Below, piece by piece: positions 26,225 to 34,914 of a stretch of 64,000 bases of DNA; position 1 is the first letter of the stretch, and each line of letters opens with the position of its first letter. The notes under the pieces are model-generated. The model was not told where the DNA came from. It did not search any database and saw only the letters and a program-made list of their open reading frames with translations. Both the position numbers and the translations under genes were made by a program. The stretch comes from Bacteroidales bacterium (lineage in GTDB: Bacteria > Bacteroidota > Bacteroidia > Bacteroidales > UBA932): contig JAFXNQ010000015.1 of NCBI GenBank assembly GCA_017529425.1, forward strand, positions 41,612-105,611, written 5' to 3'.

Positions 26225-26716
26225 CTAGTATTCTTTCTTATCCTCTTTCTCGTTCCATAGGCGGAAGCTGCGGAGGGCTTCGTCGCGGAGAAGGGGAGTG
26301 ATGGGGACGGAGCGGTTGGCGATGTCCCGGTCAAGTTCTTCGTATATGAAATTATCGGCAAAATTAATTGCGGCGGCATCCTGACGGTTGTTGCCGTAGA
26401 AGATGCGGTCAATTCCTGCCCAGTATATGGCGCCGAGGCACATGGGGCATGGCTCACAGGAGGTGTAGATGATGCAGCCGTCAAGATTGAAGGTGTTAAG
26501 CTGCCTGCAAGCCTTGCGGATGGCATTCACCTCGGCGTGAGCTGTAGGGTCATTGTCTATGGTGACGCTGTTGCTGGCGCCGGCGATGATCTCGCCGTCT
26601 TTGACGATAACTGCGCCGAAAGGTCCGCCGCCTCTCTCTACACTCTCGCTGGCCAGTCGGATAGCCTCCCGCATAAAGCGCTTGTCATCTGATGTGGGGG
26701 AATAATTTGTTGCCAT
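26225..26716 (-). CDS. Nucleoside/guanine deaminase (CMP/dCMP-deaminase fold)
   Basis: 163 residues from the ATG at 26716, which overlaps the last base of the DAHP synthase stop; an upstream in-frame Met lies inside that gene. Zinc-site motifs HAEVNAI (His ligand and Glu proton shuttle) and TSCEPCPMCLGAIYW (two Cys ligands) are those of guanine deaminase/tRNA adenosine deaminase relatives. FADNFIYEELDR near the C-terminus is typical of guanine deaminase (GuaD). It is the last gene of the aromatic operon, an unusual position with no clear metabolic link. Confidence 0.8.
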   Translation of the reverse strand: MATNYSPTSDDKRFMREAIRLASESVERGGGPFGAVIVKDGEIIAGASNSVTIDNDPTAHAEVNAIRKACRQLNTFNLDGCIIYTSCEPCPMCLGAIYWAGIDRIFYGNNRQDAAAINFADNFIYEELDRDIANRSVPITPLLRDEALRSFRLWNEKEDKKEY

Positions 26717-27744
26717 CAGTGCAGTTCTGCTATGTCGTAAATCAAACGTTCTGTCTTTTCCCATCCCAGGCAGGGGTCGGTGATGGATTTTCCGTAAACG
26801 CCGCCGTCGCCGCCCTGGCAGCCATCTTCCAGGTAAGATTCAATCATCAGTCCTTTCAGAAGCGCTCCGATATCGGCGGAGTGTCGGGCGGAGTGGAGCA
26901 CCTCCTTGGCAATCCGGATCTGCTGCTCAAACTGTTTGCCGGAATTGGAGTGGTTTGTATCCACGATAAGAGCCCTGTTTGGCAGTTGTGACTGGGCATA
27001 CTTCTCGCAGAGCAGCATCATATCCTCATAGTGATAGTTGGGGATGTTGCGGCCGTTTTTGCTTACGCTGCCGCGCAGGATGGCGTGGGTGAGGGGATTG
27101 CCCTTACTCGTGACCTCCCAGCCACGATAGATGAAGGTGTGCGACAGCATGGCGGCATGGATAGAGTTCAGCATCACGTTCATATCTCCGCTGGTGGGGT
27201 TCTTCATCCCGACCGGAATGTCAAGGCCACTTGCGGTGAGGCGATGGATCTGGCTCTCTACACTGCGGGCACCTACCGCCACATATGATAGCATATCCGA
27301 GAGGTAAGTATGGTTTTCCGGGTAGAGCATTTCGTCGGCTCCGGAGAAGCCCGTTTCAGAGAGTACGCGCATGTGAAGCCTGCGGATAGCAATAAGACCG
27401 CCAAGCATATCGGCGTGTCGATGAGGGTCCGGCTGGTGGAGCATCCCCTTATATCCCTCACCAGTGGTGCGGGGTTTGTTGGTGTATATGCGCGGCACTA
27501 TTGTAATAGTATCCTTTACCTTCTCCTGTACCTCTCTGAGGCGGTTGACATAATCCAGCACCGCATCCTCGCGATCTGCAGAACAGGGGCCGATAATAAG
27601 CAGGAACTTATTGCTCTTGCCACATATTATATCGCTGATTGCCTGGTCGTTTGCCTTTTTGACCTTATCCAAACCTTCATGCAGGGGATACATCTTTTTT
27701 ATCTCCTCTGCAGATGGCAATGCTCTCTTTATTTCCAGATTCAT
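26716..27744 (-). CDS. aroF: DAHP synthase (3-deoxy-7-phosphoheptulonate synthase, class I)
   Basis: 342 residues. Family motifs: IGPCSADREDAVLDYVNRL, PRIYTNKPRTTGEGYKGML, VGARSVESQIHR and VDTNHSNSGKQ. It joins phosphoenolpyruvate and erythrose 4-phosphate to start the shikimate pathway. There is no chorismate mutase domain, in contrast with many Bacteroidales, where a mutase is fused to a KdsA-type DAHP synthase; here the mutase is fused to AroB instead. It is fed by the same operon and lies 2 bases after tyrA. Feedback sensitivity cannot be judged from sequence. Confidence 0.94.
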   Translation of the reverse strand: MNLEIKRALPSAEEIKKMYPLHEGLDKVKKANDQAISDIICGKSNKFLLIIGPCSADREDAVLDYVNRLREVQEKVKDTITIVPRIYTNKPRTTGEGYKGMLHQPDPHRHADMLGGLIAIRRLHMRVLSETGFSGADEMLYPENHTYLSDMLSYVAVGARSVESQIHRLTASGLDIPVGMKNPTSGDMNVMLNSIHAAMLSHTFIYRGWEVTSKGNPLTHAILRGSVSKNGRNIPNYHYEDMMLLCEKYAQSQLPNRALIVDTNHSNSGKQFEQQIRIAKEVLHSARHSADIGALLKGLMIESYLEDGCQGGDGGVYGKSITDPCLGWEKTERLIYDIAELH

Positions 27745-27746
27745 CT

Positions 27747-28595
27747 CTATTTGTTAAATAATTTTCTTCTTTCGGTAGAAGTTATCATCATCTGTCTTAC
27801 TGTCTCTGTATCATCGGCCGCGATAGCTTCTTTAAGGCGGGTGAACTCCTTCTCAAAAAGGTTCATCTGCTTCAGCAGCTGGGTCTTGTTCATGGCGAAC
27901 AGTTCTGGCCACATATTCTCGTTTATGTTTGCTATGCGAGTCAGGTCACGGAAAGAGTCGCCGGTATAATCCACAAGGTTAGCGGAGTCTTTGCAGCACA
28001 TCAGACTCACCGCGATGCAGTGGGTGAGTTGTGAGAGGAACGCAATCATCTCGTCGTGTTCCTCGGGAGTGATAACAGAAATGCGGCCAAATCCAAGAAT
28101 CCGGCCCAGTTCACAGGCTGTATCAATAGCTTCCTGTGTATTCTTTTCAGTTGGAGTAACAATATAATTGGCACCCTCGAACACTCTGGTACACCGGTTG
28201 TCTATGCCAGAGAGCTCCCGGCCGGCCATGGGGTGGGCAGCGATGAATTCAACGTCGCAGCGAAGCATCTTCTGAATATCATAAACAATGGAACATTTTA
28301 CCCCTGTAACATCGGTAATCAGGGCACCGGTCTTGAAACAATCCTGGTGCTGTTTAATCCAATTGATAAGCAGTTTTGGATAGACTGCAAACACCACGAT
28401 ATCGAACTTCCCTACAAACTCTTTTGTTACATTGGTTGTGCCGCAGTCGATTATCTTCTCTTGCAGAGCTTTTGACACCGTGCTTTCGCGGGCTGATATT
28501 CCACCCACGTAGTAACCACTGTCGTGCAGTTTCTCTGCATAGGAGGCACCTATCATACCCAGGCCTACAATCAATATATTTCGCTCCTTATTCAT
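27747..28595 (-). CDS. tyrA: Prephenate dehydrogenase (TyrA)
   Basis: 282 residues. NAD(P)-binding loop GLGMIGASYAEKL, then AHPMAGRELSG with the catalytic His, and SQLTHCIAVSL. It oxidises prephenate to 4-hydroxyphenylpyruvate on the tyrosine branch. No chorismate mutase or ACT domain is fused. Its start lies 8 bases inside the end of aroA. With the AroB-fused mutase it makes the operon sufficient to go from erythrose 4-phosphate to 4-hydroxyphenylpyruvate, apart from aroE and aroK, which are not here. Confidence 0.92.
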   Translation of the reverse strand: MNKERNILIVGLGMIGASYAEKLHDSGYYVGGISARESTVSKALQEKIIDCGTTNVTKEFVGKFDIVVFAVYPKLLINWIKQHQDCFKTGALITDVTGVKCSIVYDIQKMLRCDVEFIAAHPMAGRELSGIDNRCTRVFEGANYIVTPTEKNTQEAIDTACELGRILGFGRISVITPEEHDEMIAFLSQLTHCIAVSLMCCKDSANLVDYTGDSFRDLTRIANINENMWPELFAMNKTQLLKQMNLFEKEFTRLKEAIAADDTETVRQMMITSTERRKLFNK

Positions 28596-29808
28596 GATAA
28601 ACTCCGATGTTTAAAACCTTAATCTGATCAAAGAACCTGGGGAAACTCTTGGCTACAGCTTCGCACCCGTCAATACTCCCCCCCAAAATGCTTGAAAGTG
28701 CTGTGAGGCTCATCGCAAGTCTGTGGTCGTTATGGCTGCAGAAGGTTGTTTTTCCCCCCTCAAGTGCTTTAAGTGTTGCTTGTGGTGCAGGTTCAATTAC
28801 TACTGAATTGCTGTCTATTATAGCGTGTGAGCCTATCTTTTCCAGTTCCGATACTATATCAGTAATCCGGTCGCTCTCCTTTATTCGGAGGCGGGCAGTA
28901 TTGACAAACTTGGCACCGTGTTTAATGGCTGCCATGGTGAACAGCACTGGCCCCAAGTCTATACAGTTACCTATATCAATAGTGCAGAAGCCGCTCTCTA
29001 AACTGTTGAAATGCTGGCGGAATATCTTGTCACCTTGAAGCGAATCGGGATTCAATCCCTCCACTGTTACATTACCGCCTATGTGGTTGAAAAACTCCAG
29101 GAACGCAGCATTTGACCAGTCTCCCTCTACTTTGCAGTCGGGCAGGTTGAAGTGTTGCCCTCCGGGAATAGAGATTGTATTGTCACTTAAGGTGGCTTTT
29201 ATTCCAGCCTTGCGTAGTACATCTAGTGTAATGTCAATGTATGGCCGGCTTTGGACAGGAGGCGTGATGGCTATCTTGCTGTCGCCCTCCAATAGTGGGA
29301 GTGCAAACAGTAAACCGGTGATATACTGACTGCTGGTGGCTCCATCTATAGTAAAAGTTCCGCTCTTTATCCGGCCTTTGACTCTCAAGTAACTGTCCCC
29401 CAACTCGTATTCGATACCTTGCTCTGCAAAGATCTTCTCGTATTCGCCAATGCCGCGGGAGAATAGTTTGGCTGTGCCGGTAAATTCTGCGCAACCGCTC
29501 AGTGCCAGTGCTACAGGAATCATAAAGCGCAGGGTGGAACCGCTCTCGCCGCAGGGTAGAACATCACAATGGGTATTATCTTTGTTGTCAGATATAATAG
29601 CCCTATTCATCTCAATATTCACTTTACCTCCCAGGGCGCGGATGCACCCGATTGTTGCAAGAATGTCGTTTGAAAGGTCGATATTGTCTACCACGGTGCG
29701 CTTACCATTCAAGAAGGCCGCCAGCAGCATCCGGTGGGCATAACTCTTGGATGGCGGAGCCGCAACCCTGCCGCACGCTATACTCTTTGCTATGTGGCAA
29801 ATACTCAT
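28588..29808 (-). CDS. aroA: EPSP synthase (3-phosphoshikimate 1-carboxyvinyltransferase)
   Basis: 406 residues. Phosphoshikimate-binding stretches GESGSTLRFMIPVA, ATSSQYITGLLFALPLL and RIKESDRITDIVSELEK, plus NDHRLAMSLTALS near the C-terminus. PPSKSYAHRMLLAAFL supplies the N-terminal Lys-Ser. It adds the enolpyruvyl group of PEP to shikimate-3-phosphate. At 406 residues it is slightly shorter than the 420-430 typical of class I. It overlaps aroQ by four bases. Confidence 0.95.
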   Translation of the reverse strand: MSICHIAKSIACGRVAAPPSKSYAHRMLLAAFLNGKRTVVDNIDLSNDILATIGCIRALGGKVNIEMNRAIISDNKDNTHCDVLPCGESGSTLRFMIPVALALSGCAEFTGTAKLFSRGIGEYEKIFAEQGIEYELGDSYLRVKGRIKSGTFTIDGATSSQYITGLLFALPLLEGDSKIAITPPVQSRPYIDITLDVLRKAGIKATLSDNTISIPGGQHFNLPDCKVEGDWSNAAFLEFFNHIGGNVTVEGLNPDSLQGDKIFRQHFNSLESGFCTIDIGNCIDLGPVLFTMAAIKHGAKFVNTARLRIKESDRITDIVSELEKIGSHAIIDSNSVVIEPAPQATLKALEGGKTTFCSHNDHRLAMSLTALSSILGGSIDGCEAVAKSFPRFFDQIKVLNIGVYHE

Positions 29809-30233
29809 TTATCAAGCAAAATATCTATTGCCTCCAGGTAGCCTTGGGTGCCGTGACCAATTATCGATGCCTTGCATGCCTGCCGGATATAACTGACGCT
29901 GCGGAACTCTTCGCGGGTGGCAACATCGCTGATGTGTACCTCTACACATGGAATCCTGACAGCCTTGAGGGCGTCAAGCAGGGCTATGCTGGTGTGGGTA
30001 TATGCTCCAGGGTTGAAGACTATGCCGTCTACGCCGTCAAAAAAGGCCTGCTGAATCCTGTCCACAAGGGCCCCTTCGTGATTTGACTGGAAATATTCGG
30101 CCTCAAATCCGCGCTTCAGGGCATAATCCTTAATCTTCAGTATCAAGGTAGCGTATGTCTCGCGGCCGTATATGTCTGGCTCGCGAATGCCAAGCATATT
30201 AAGGTTGGGGCCGTTCAGTATAAGGAGCTTCAT
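29805..30233 (-). CDS. aroQ: 3-Dehydroquinate dehydratase, type II
   Basis: 142 residues of the flavodoxin-like type II family: NGPNLNMLGIREPDIYG (catalytic Tyr in the DIYG region), QSNHEGALVDRI, FNPGAYTHTSIALLDAL with the essential His and VEVHISD. It removes water from 3-dehydroquinate. The enzyme is a dodecamer in other bacteria. It shares four bases with aroA and four with aroC, so coupling is tight. Confidence 0.96.
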   Translation of the reverse strand: MKLLILNGPNLNMLGIREPDIYGRETYATLILKIKDYALKRGFEAEYFQSNHEGALVDRIQQAFFDGVDGIVFNPGAYTHTSIALLDALKAVRIPCVEVHISDVATREEFRSVSYIRQACKASIIGHGTQGYLEAIDILLDK

Positions 30234-31336
30234 TGTTTTGCAAAAATTGAGTTAGAAAATGCCCCCTTGAGTGCGTCGCAAATGACAATGGCGGTCATTG
30301 CCGTGGCCACAGGGCATATTCGACGGATTATTGCAGGATCGTGCCTGCCGGTTACCTTAATCGTGGCGTTTTCACCGGTGACCATATCCACGGTGGATTG
30401 TTCTGCGGCTATCGATGGGGTCGGCTTCACGGCGCAGTTAAATACCACCGGCATTCCGTTGGAATAGCCGCCGTTTATCCCTCCGTTATTGTTTGTGCGT
30501 GTCTTCACTCTGCCTGAGTCGTTATAGAAAGAGTCGTTGGCGGAGCGGCCGGTTGCTGAGGCGAAGCCAAACCCGAGGCCGAATTCAATCCCCTTGACTC
30601 CGCCTATTGATAGCATTGCGTTTGCAATCTGACCCTCCAGGCTGCTGAACCAGGGGTCCCCGACACCTACCGGCAGGTTGGATACTGCCGTCTGGATGAT
30701 TCCGCCGATAGAGTCCTGATTGAGGCGGACTTCATCGATAGCGGCGCACATCTGCTCTTCAACAGAGGAGATAACCGGGAAATGCTTGCCTGAAATCTCC
30801 AAAATCTGACTGTCTAAAGTATTGGAATCAACACAGTCAAAAGCAGTATCTTTTACTCCGCCACACTCCAGGATATGTGTGCCGATGCGTATGCCGGTAT
30901 TATCCAGCGCTTTGAGGCAGATGGCTCCAAGTGCCACTATAGGTGCGGTGAGGCGTCCGGAGAAGTGTCCGCCGCCTCGCCAGTCTTCAAATCCCTTGTG
31001 GACAATGTGAGATACATAATCGGCATGCGAAGGGCGGGCGAGGAGGTGGTTGGCCTCATAATCGCCACTGCGTTTATTGGAATTTTCTATAAAAATAGAA
31101 ATTGGTTCACCTGTGGTGTAGCCGTTGAACACTCCGCTGACCAGCTTGAAGTTGTCGGGCTCTACGCGGGATGTCTCGCCGCTGCCTGAGGGGCGCCGGC
31201 GGGAAAGTGCCTCCGCAATGTAGCTTTCGCTTACCTCAATTCCGCAGGGCATTCCGTCCAGTACCGCCCCGATTGCCTCTCCATGGCTCTCGCCAAACAG
31301 GGTGAGGGTAATGTATTCTCCTATTGAGTTTCTCAT
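30230..31336 (-). CDS. aroC: Chorismate synthase
   Basis: 368 residues. The N-terminal GESHGEAIGAVLDGMPCGI and SRRRPSGSGETSRVEPD fit the family; RPSHADYVSHIVHKGFEDWRGGGHFSGRLTAPIVALG and the later GGINGGYSNGMPV and HDPAIIRRICPVATAMTA line the reduced-FMN pocket. It makes chorismate from EPSP. It overlaps the aroB stop by four bases. Confidence 0.96.
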   Translation of the reverse strand: MRNSIGEYITLTLFGESHGEAIGAVLDGMPCGIEVSESYIAEALSRRRPSGSGETSRVEPDNFKLVSGVFNGYTTGEPISIFIENSNKRSGDYEANHLLARPSHADYVSHIVHKGFEDWRGGGHFSGRLTAPIVALGAICLKALDNTGIRIGTHILECGGVKDTAFDCVDSNTLDSQILEISGKHFPVISSVEEQMCAAIDEVRLNQDSIGGIIQTAVSNLPVGVGDPWFSSLEGQIANAMLSIGGVKGIEFGLGFGFASATGRSANDSFYNDSGRVKTRTNNNGGINGGYSNGMPVVFNCAVKPTPSIAAEQSTVDMVTGENATIKVTGRHDPAIIRRICPVATAMTAIVICDALKGAFSNSIFAKQ

Positions 31337-32580
31337 AGTGGCAACTCTTTGATGGCTATGGTTTCAAATGCAAAACTGCCTATTTCTGAGACCTTGACAA
31401 CCATGATTACGTCGCCGGAGGCCTTTTTGTCGTGGGAAATGAAATCCAGAAGCGTCTGGGCAGGTATGTTGTGCGAAACGGGCAGGTTATAATTCTCCAG
31501 TACGTTTGCTATCCGTTTGCGGGCTTCACCCTCAGCAAAGTAGAGCATACCCAGCGAGACGGCTTCTCCGTGAAGGTATTGCCCGCCGCTGCACGCCTCA
31601 ATGGCGTGGCCAACGGTATGTCCAAAGTTCAGCACCCGGCGCAGCCCGCCCTCGCGCGGGTCTGCATCCACCACACTCTTTTTGTAATTGAGGCAGTGGC
31701 GGATAATCTGCGGCAGGTCGTGATGCAGGTCAGAAGATTTTTCAATTATCGAGAAGAGCTCAGCATCGCCCGTGGCGCCCATCTTGACGGCCTCTGCAAG
31801 CCCGTTGTGGAGCTGACGCAGTGGAAGAGTGGAGAGGGTCTGCGGATCAATCAGCACCTTGGAGGGGAAATGGAACGACCCCACGATGTTTTTGACTCCG
31901 GCAAAATCTATGGCGGTCTTGCCGCCGATGGATGAATCTACCTGGGATAGGAGGGTGGTGGGAATGTTGAAGAACCTTATGCCCCGCATAAATGTTGCTG
32001 CCGCGAACCCCGCCATATCTCCAACCACGCCGCCGCCAACCGCCACGACAGAATCGGTGCGGGTAAATCCTCCTTCTACAAGGGCTTCGAGTATCTTTGC
32101 ATAAGACTGAAGACTCTTGTTTGCCTCACCCTGAGGGACGGTGCAAATATTTACTGCAGCACCTTTGCTCTCGATGGAGGCGGCAACCGTGTTTGCGTAC
32201 CGGGACGGGACGCCGGTATCGGTTACAACCAGCACCTTGCCGCCGTCAAGGCCGAGCAGTTCACCGGCACGGGAGATGCATCCGTTATCTATGATGATGT
32301 CGCTGCAGGGCATCTTTTCGCCGAAAATCAGGTCGGTTTGGTAATCTTTAGAAACCGAGATTACGCCGCGGAGAAAGTCACCGTAGTAGCGCCGCAGGGC
32401 TGGATTGGCGATTGATTCGCTGCGGGCAGCTATCATCTCTTTTTCTCTCTTCAGGTCTTCTACCGGGGCCCCGCTGGCTTTTTTTGCCATGGCGATTGCT
32501 TTTACCGCCGTCATCCTTTGTTCAAACAGACGGGCCATTTCGGTGTCGATTTTGTCTATGATCCGGCGTTCTTCTGTCAT
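31333..32580 (-). CDS. aroB: Chorismate mutase fused to 3-dehydroquinate synthase (AroB)
   Basis: 415 residues in two parts. Residues 1-85 form an AroQ-type chorismate mutase: Arg5/6, Arg22, Lys33, Glu46 and Gln81 line up with E. coli Arg11, Arg28, Lys39, Glu52 and Gln88, so the active site looks complete. From about 86 the sequence is AroB: GGGVVGDMAGFAAATFMRGI, TTLLSQVDSSIGGKTAID and NFGHTVGHAIEACSGG, with the metal-binding Glu and His residues. AroB uses NAD to cyclise DAHP. It is the first gene of the operon. The two reactions are five steps apart in the pathway. A fusion of this kind is unusual to me; the domain order is clear in one open frame. Confidence 0.93.
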   Translation of the reverse strand: MTEERRIIDKIDTEMARLFEQRMTAVKAIAMAKKASGAPVEDLKREKEMIAARSESIANPALRRYYGDFLRGVISVSKDYQTDLIFGEKMPCSDIIIDNGCISRAGELLGLDGGKVLVVTDTGVPSRYANTVAASIESKGAAVNICTVPQGEANKSLQSYAKILEALVEGGFTRTDSVVAVGGGVVGDMAGFAAATFMRGIRFFNIPTTLLSQVDSSIGGKTAIDFAGVKNIVGSFHFPSKVLIDPQTLSTLPLRQLHNGLAEAVKMGATGDAELFSIIEKSSDLHHDLPQIIRHCLNYKKSVVDADPREGGLRRVLNFGHTVGHAIEACSGGQYLHGEAVSLGMLYFAEGEARKRIANVLENYNLPVSHNIPAQTLLDFISHDKKASGDVIMVVKVSEIGSFAFETIAIKELPL

Positions 32581-32603
32581 ATGTTATACACTGTTATGCA
32601 AGG

Positions 32604-32651
32604 CAAAGATACATCTAAATTTCATTCCATTCTCTCTTTTTTGTACCTTTG
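32604..32651. promoter_or_regulatory. Divergent promoters of the aromatic operon and the DUF1538-PII operon
   Basis: On the minus strand TATCTTTG (32611-32604) lies about 25 bases before aroB. On the plus strand TACCTTTG (32644-32651) lies 8 bases before the DUF1538 ATG, so that message would be almost leaderless. Clear TTG -33 elements at ideal spacing are missing on both sides; TTT at about 21 bases is present on the plus strand. Confidence 0.5.
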
Positions 32652-32658
32652 TAAGGTT

Positions 32659-34215
32659 ATGAGCAGGTCAAAATCCTTTATTGCCAAGCTATGGAGGTCT
32701 CTGGGCGAAAAACTCAAAGAATCACTCACCAGCGTTCTCCCCGTGAGCGTACTTGTATTTGCCTTATCCCTGACTCCTTGGGTAGACATTTCCCATCACG
32801 AATTGGCTGTGTTTGAAGGCGCGGCGCTGTTGCTGATAATAGGCATAGGCCTCTTTAATCTTGGGGCAGATATGGCAATGACTCCCATGGGACATTATGT
32901 CGGTGAGGGGCTCGCAAAATCTAAACGTCTTGGTATACTGCTGGCTGTAAGTTTCTTTATGGGTTTGCTCATAACGGTGGCGGAGCCCGATCTTGCTGTC
33001 CTTGCGGGGCAGGTCTCCACGGTGATGGATCCAACGGTTTTGATAATAGCGGTTGGCGTCGGAGTGGGATTGTTCCTGCTCTTTGGTGTTTTCAAGATAG
33101 TGTTCCATGCAGATATTACCAGCGTATTACTCTTCTTTTATCTGCTGCTGTTCAGCCTTACCTCATTGCTTATTTCCAGCGGGAACGGTTCTTTCCTGGG
33201 GATGTCGTTCGACTCGGGCGGTGTAACCACCGGCCCCATCACAGTGCCGTTCATTATGGCGCTTGGAGTAGGCATTGCCCTTTCGGTGGGTGGTCGCAAC
33301 GCCAGTGAAAACAGTTTCGGACTCATCGCTCTATGCTCTGTGGGCCCTGTAGTGGCGGTATTGCTGCTCTCTATTTTAGCTAAAGGAAATATCGACTTCA
33401 AAGTCCCGGATTATTCCATGGACACGATAATGGATAACGGCATCTTTGAGATTTTCAAGGAGCAGATGATTGATGTCGGGAAGTCGCTGATAATGATTGT
33501 CGCCTTTTTCTTTGTCCTTCAGTTTACTGTACTCAAACTTCCCGTAAACAATATCATTAAGATACTGATCGGTATTGTTTACGCTTTCATTGGATTGGTG
33601 GTTTTCCTTGCAGCCGTAACAATGGCATTTATGCCAATCGGGTTCAAGATCGGTACCCAGCTTGCAGAATACAATCCGGTACTGCTGATAGGCCTGGCGT
33701 TTGTGATAGGTATGGTGGTGGTGCTTGCAGAGCCAGCTGTGCACGTGCTCAACGCTCAGGTAGAGGAGATTACCGCCGGACAGGTGTCAAAGAGGCAGAT
33801 GATGATAGCCCTTTCCATAGGTGTCGGGATCTCAATCGGCCTCTCAGTGATAAGGGTTTACTACGGATTCTCGTTGCTGTATTATCTGATTCCGGGTTAT
33901 CTGATTTCCCTGGGATTGTCTTTGTTGGTGCCCAAGCTGTATACTGCGATTGCTTTTGACTCTGGCGGTGTTGCCAGCGGACCTCTTACATCCAGTTTCA
34001 TCTTGCCTTTGGTGATTGGAGCCTGCGTATCGCTACAAGGGGAGTCGGCAGTACTTGACTTTGCCTTCGGTGTGGTTGCCATGGTGGCTATGACTCCGCT
34101 TATCGCTATCCAGTCGCTTGGCTTCAAGTCCGTGGTAAGCCTGCGTATGCGCGACAACGCTGCGATGCGTCGCATCCTGTCGTCTGCAGATGACCAGATA
34201 ATCTATTTTGAATAG
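32659..34215 (+). CDS. DUF1538 integral membrane protein, putative transporter
   Basis: 518 residues from the ATG at 32659; the frame is open farther upstream, but that part lies before the promoter and reads poorly. About 12-14 membrane helices are predicted. The protein is internally duplicated: LLITVAEPDLAVLAGQVS in the first half answers MVVVLAEPAVHVLNAQVEE in the second, and FDSGGVTTGPITVPFIM answers FDSGGVASGPLTSSFIL. Such repeats are common in secondary transporters. DUF1538 has no proven substrate. The next two genes encode PII-like proteins, which suggests nucleotide-dependent control, as for GlnK with AmtB. Confidence 0.82.
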   Translation: MSRSKSFIAKLWRSLGEKLKESLTSVLPVSVLVFALSLTPWVDISHHELAVFEGAALLLIIGIGLFNLGADMAMTPMGHYVGEGLAKSKRLGILLAVSFFMGLLITVAEPDLAVLAGQVSTVMDPTVLIIAVGVGVGLFLLFGVFKIVFHADITSVLLFFYLLLFSLTSLLISSGNGSFLGMSFDSGGVTTGPITVPFIMALGVGIALSVGGRNASENSFGLIALCSVGPVVAVLLLSILAKGNIDFKVPDYSMDTIMDNGIFEIFKEQMIDVGKSLIMIVAFFFVLQFTVLKLPVNNIIKILIGIVYAFIGLVVFLAAVTMAFMPIGFKIGTQLAEYNPVLLIGLAFVIGMVVVLAEPAVHVLNAQVEEITAGQVSKRQMMIALSIGVGISIGLSVIRVYYGFSLLYYLIPGYLISLGLSLLVPKLYTAIAFDSGGVASGPLTSSFILPLVIGACVSLQGESAVLDFAFGVVAMVAMTPLIAIQSLGFKSVVSLRMRDNAAMRRILSSADDQIIYFE

Positions 34216-34216
34216 T

Positions 34217-34588
34217 ATGGAAAAGACAAAAAACATAGCCCCTATGCGTCTGGAGATGCTGTTCGCGATTGTTCATAACGATAAAGTCGCGTATTACTCC
34301 AGCATCATTCAATCGCGTAAGGCAAATCTGCAGCTTTCCGTGGCGGCCAAGGGTACCACCCATTTGGTTCTCGACTATCTTGGCCTTACAGAACGTCCCA
34401 AGACAATGATAATGAGTATAGTGCGTGCCGACCAGGCTGGCTCTCTGATAGAGACACTTGACGAACAGTTCAAGAAAGGCAAGACTTATAAGGGGTTGGC
34501 ATTCACGCTCCCACTGAGCAGTATAATCGGTACCCGGGCATATGGCTTTTTAAGCGATGATCAAAGAACAGTTAAACAGGAGGTGTAA
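34217..34588 (+). CDS. PII-like signalling protein, first copy
   Basis: 123 residues, starting one base after the DUF1538 stop. A ferredoxin-like PII fold is suggested by MRLEMLFAIVHNDKVAYYSSII, then AAKGTTHLVLDYLGL, an alternating strand TMIMSIVRA and a final GKTYKGLAFTLPLSSIIG. The classic GlnB T-loop with Tyr51 (YKGAEY) is missing, so it would not be uridylylated at that site. GKTYKGLAFTLP corresponds to the C-terminal region of PII relatives that sits beside the membrane partner. It probably reports a nucleotide or metabolite to the DUF1538 protein. Confidence 0.68.
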   Translation: MEKTKNIAPMRLEMLFAIVHNDKVAYYSSIIQSRKANLQLSVAAKGTTHLVLDYLGLTERPKTMIMSIVRADQAGSLIETLDEQFKKGKTYKGLAFTLPLSSIIGTRAYGFLSDDQRTVKQEV

Positions 34589-34590
34589 TT

Positions 34591-34902
34591 ATGGATAACA
34601 AATACGAACTTGTAATCTGCATAGTGAATGCCGGTTTTTCAGAGAGTGTAATGATTGCCGCAAGGGCTGCGGGAGCCAAGGGCGGCACCATAATCCGCGC
34701 CCGTGGTTCTGCAAACCCCACCTCCGAGGAGTTCTTCAACATCACCATCCAGCCCGACAAGGAGATGGTTATGATACTTGTCCCCAAGGGTATCAAAGAT
34801 GATGTGCTCCACGCCGTTTATAAAGATGCCGATCTTGCGGGAACGGCCCAGGGCATCGCTTTTTCCCTTCCGGTGAATCACACCACCACTCTCAAGGAGT
34901 AG
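34591..34902 (+). CDS. PII-like signalling protein, second copy
   Basis: 103 residues, 2 bases after the first copy. YELVICIVNAGFSESVMIAARAAGAKGGTIIRARG is the PII N-terminal half (strand, helix, GGT-turn, strand), with ITIQPDKEMVMILVP and the C-terminal GIAFSLPVNHTT as the second half. It is distinct from the neighbour: the AGAKGGTIIRARG loop fits PII-like families whose base loop binds adenine nucleotides, while the first copy has GTTHLVLDYLG there. Two different copies beside one membrane protein suggest a heteromer or dual input. The MATE gene begins 12 bases later. Confidence 0.72.
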   Translation: MDNKYELVICIVNAGFSESVMIAARAAGAKGGTIIRARGSANPTSEEFFNITIQPDKEMVMILVPKGIKDDVLHAVYKDADLAGTAQGIAFSLPVNHTTTLKE

Positions 34903-34914
34903 CCAGGGGATTTT

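Noticed and set aside
26717..26764. Longer N-terminus for the guanine deaminase-like gene
   Set aside because: Those codons lie inside the DAHP synthase gene, and the ATG at 26716 overlaps that gene's stop.
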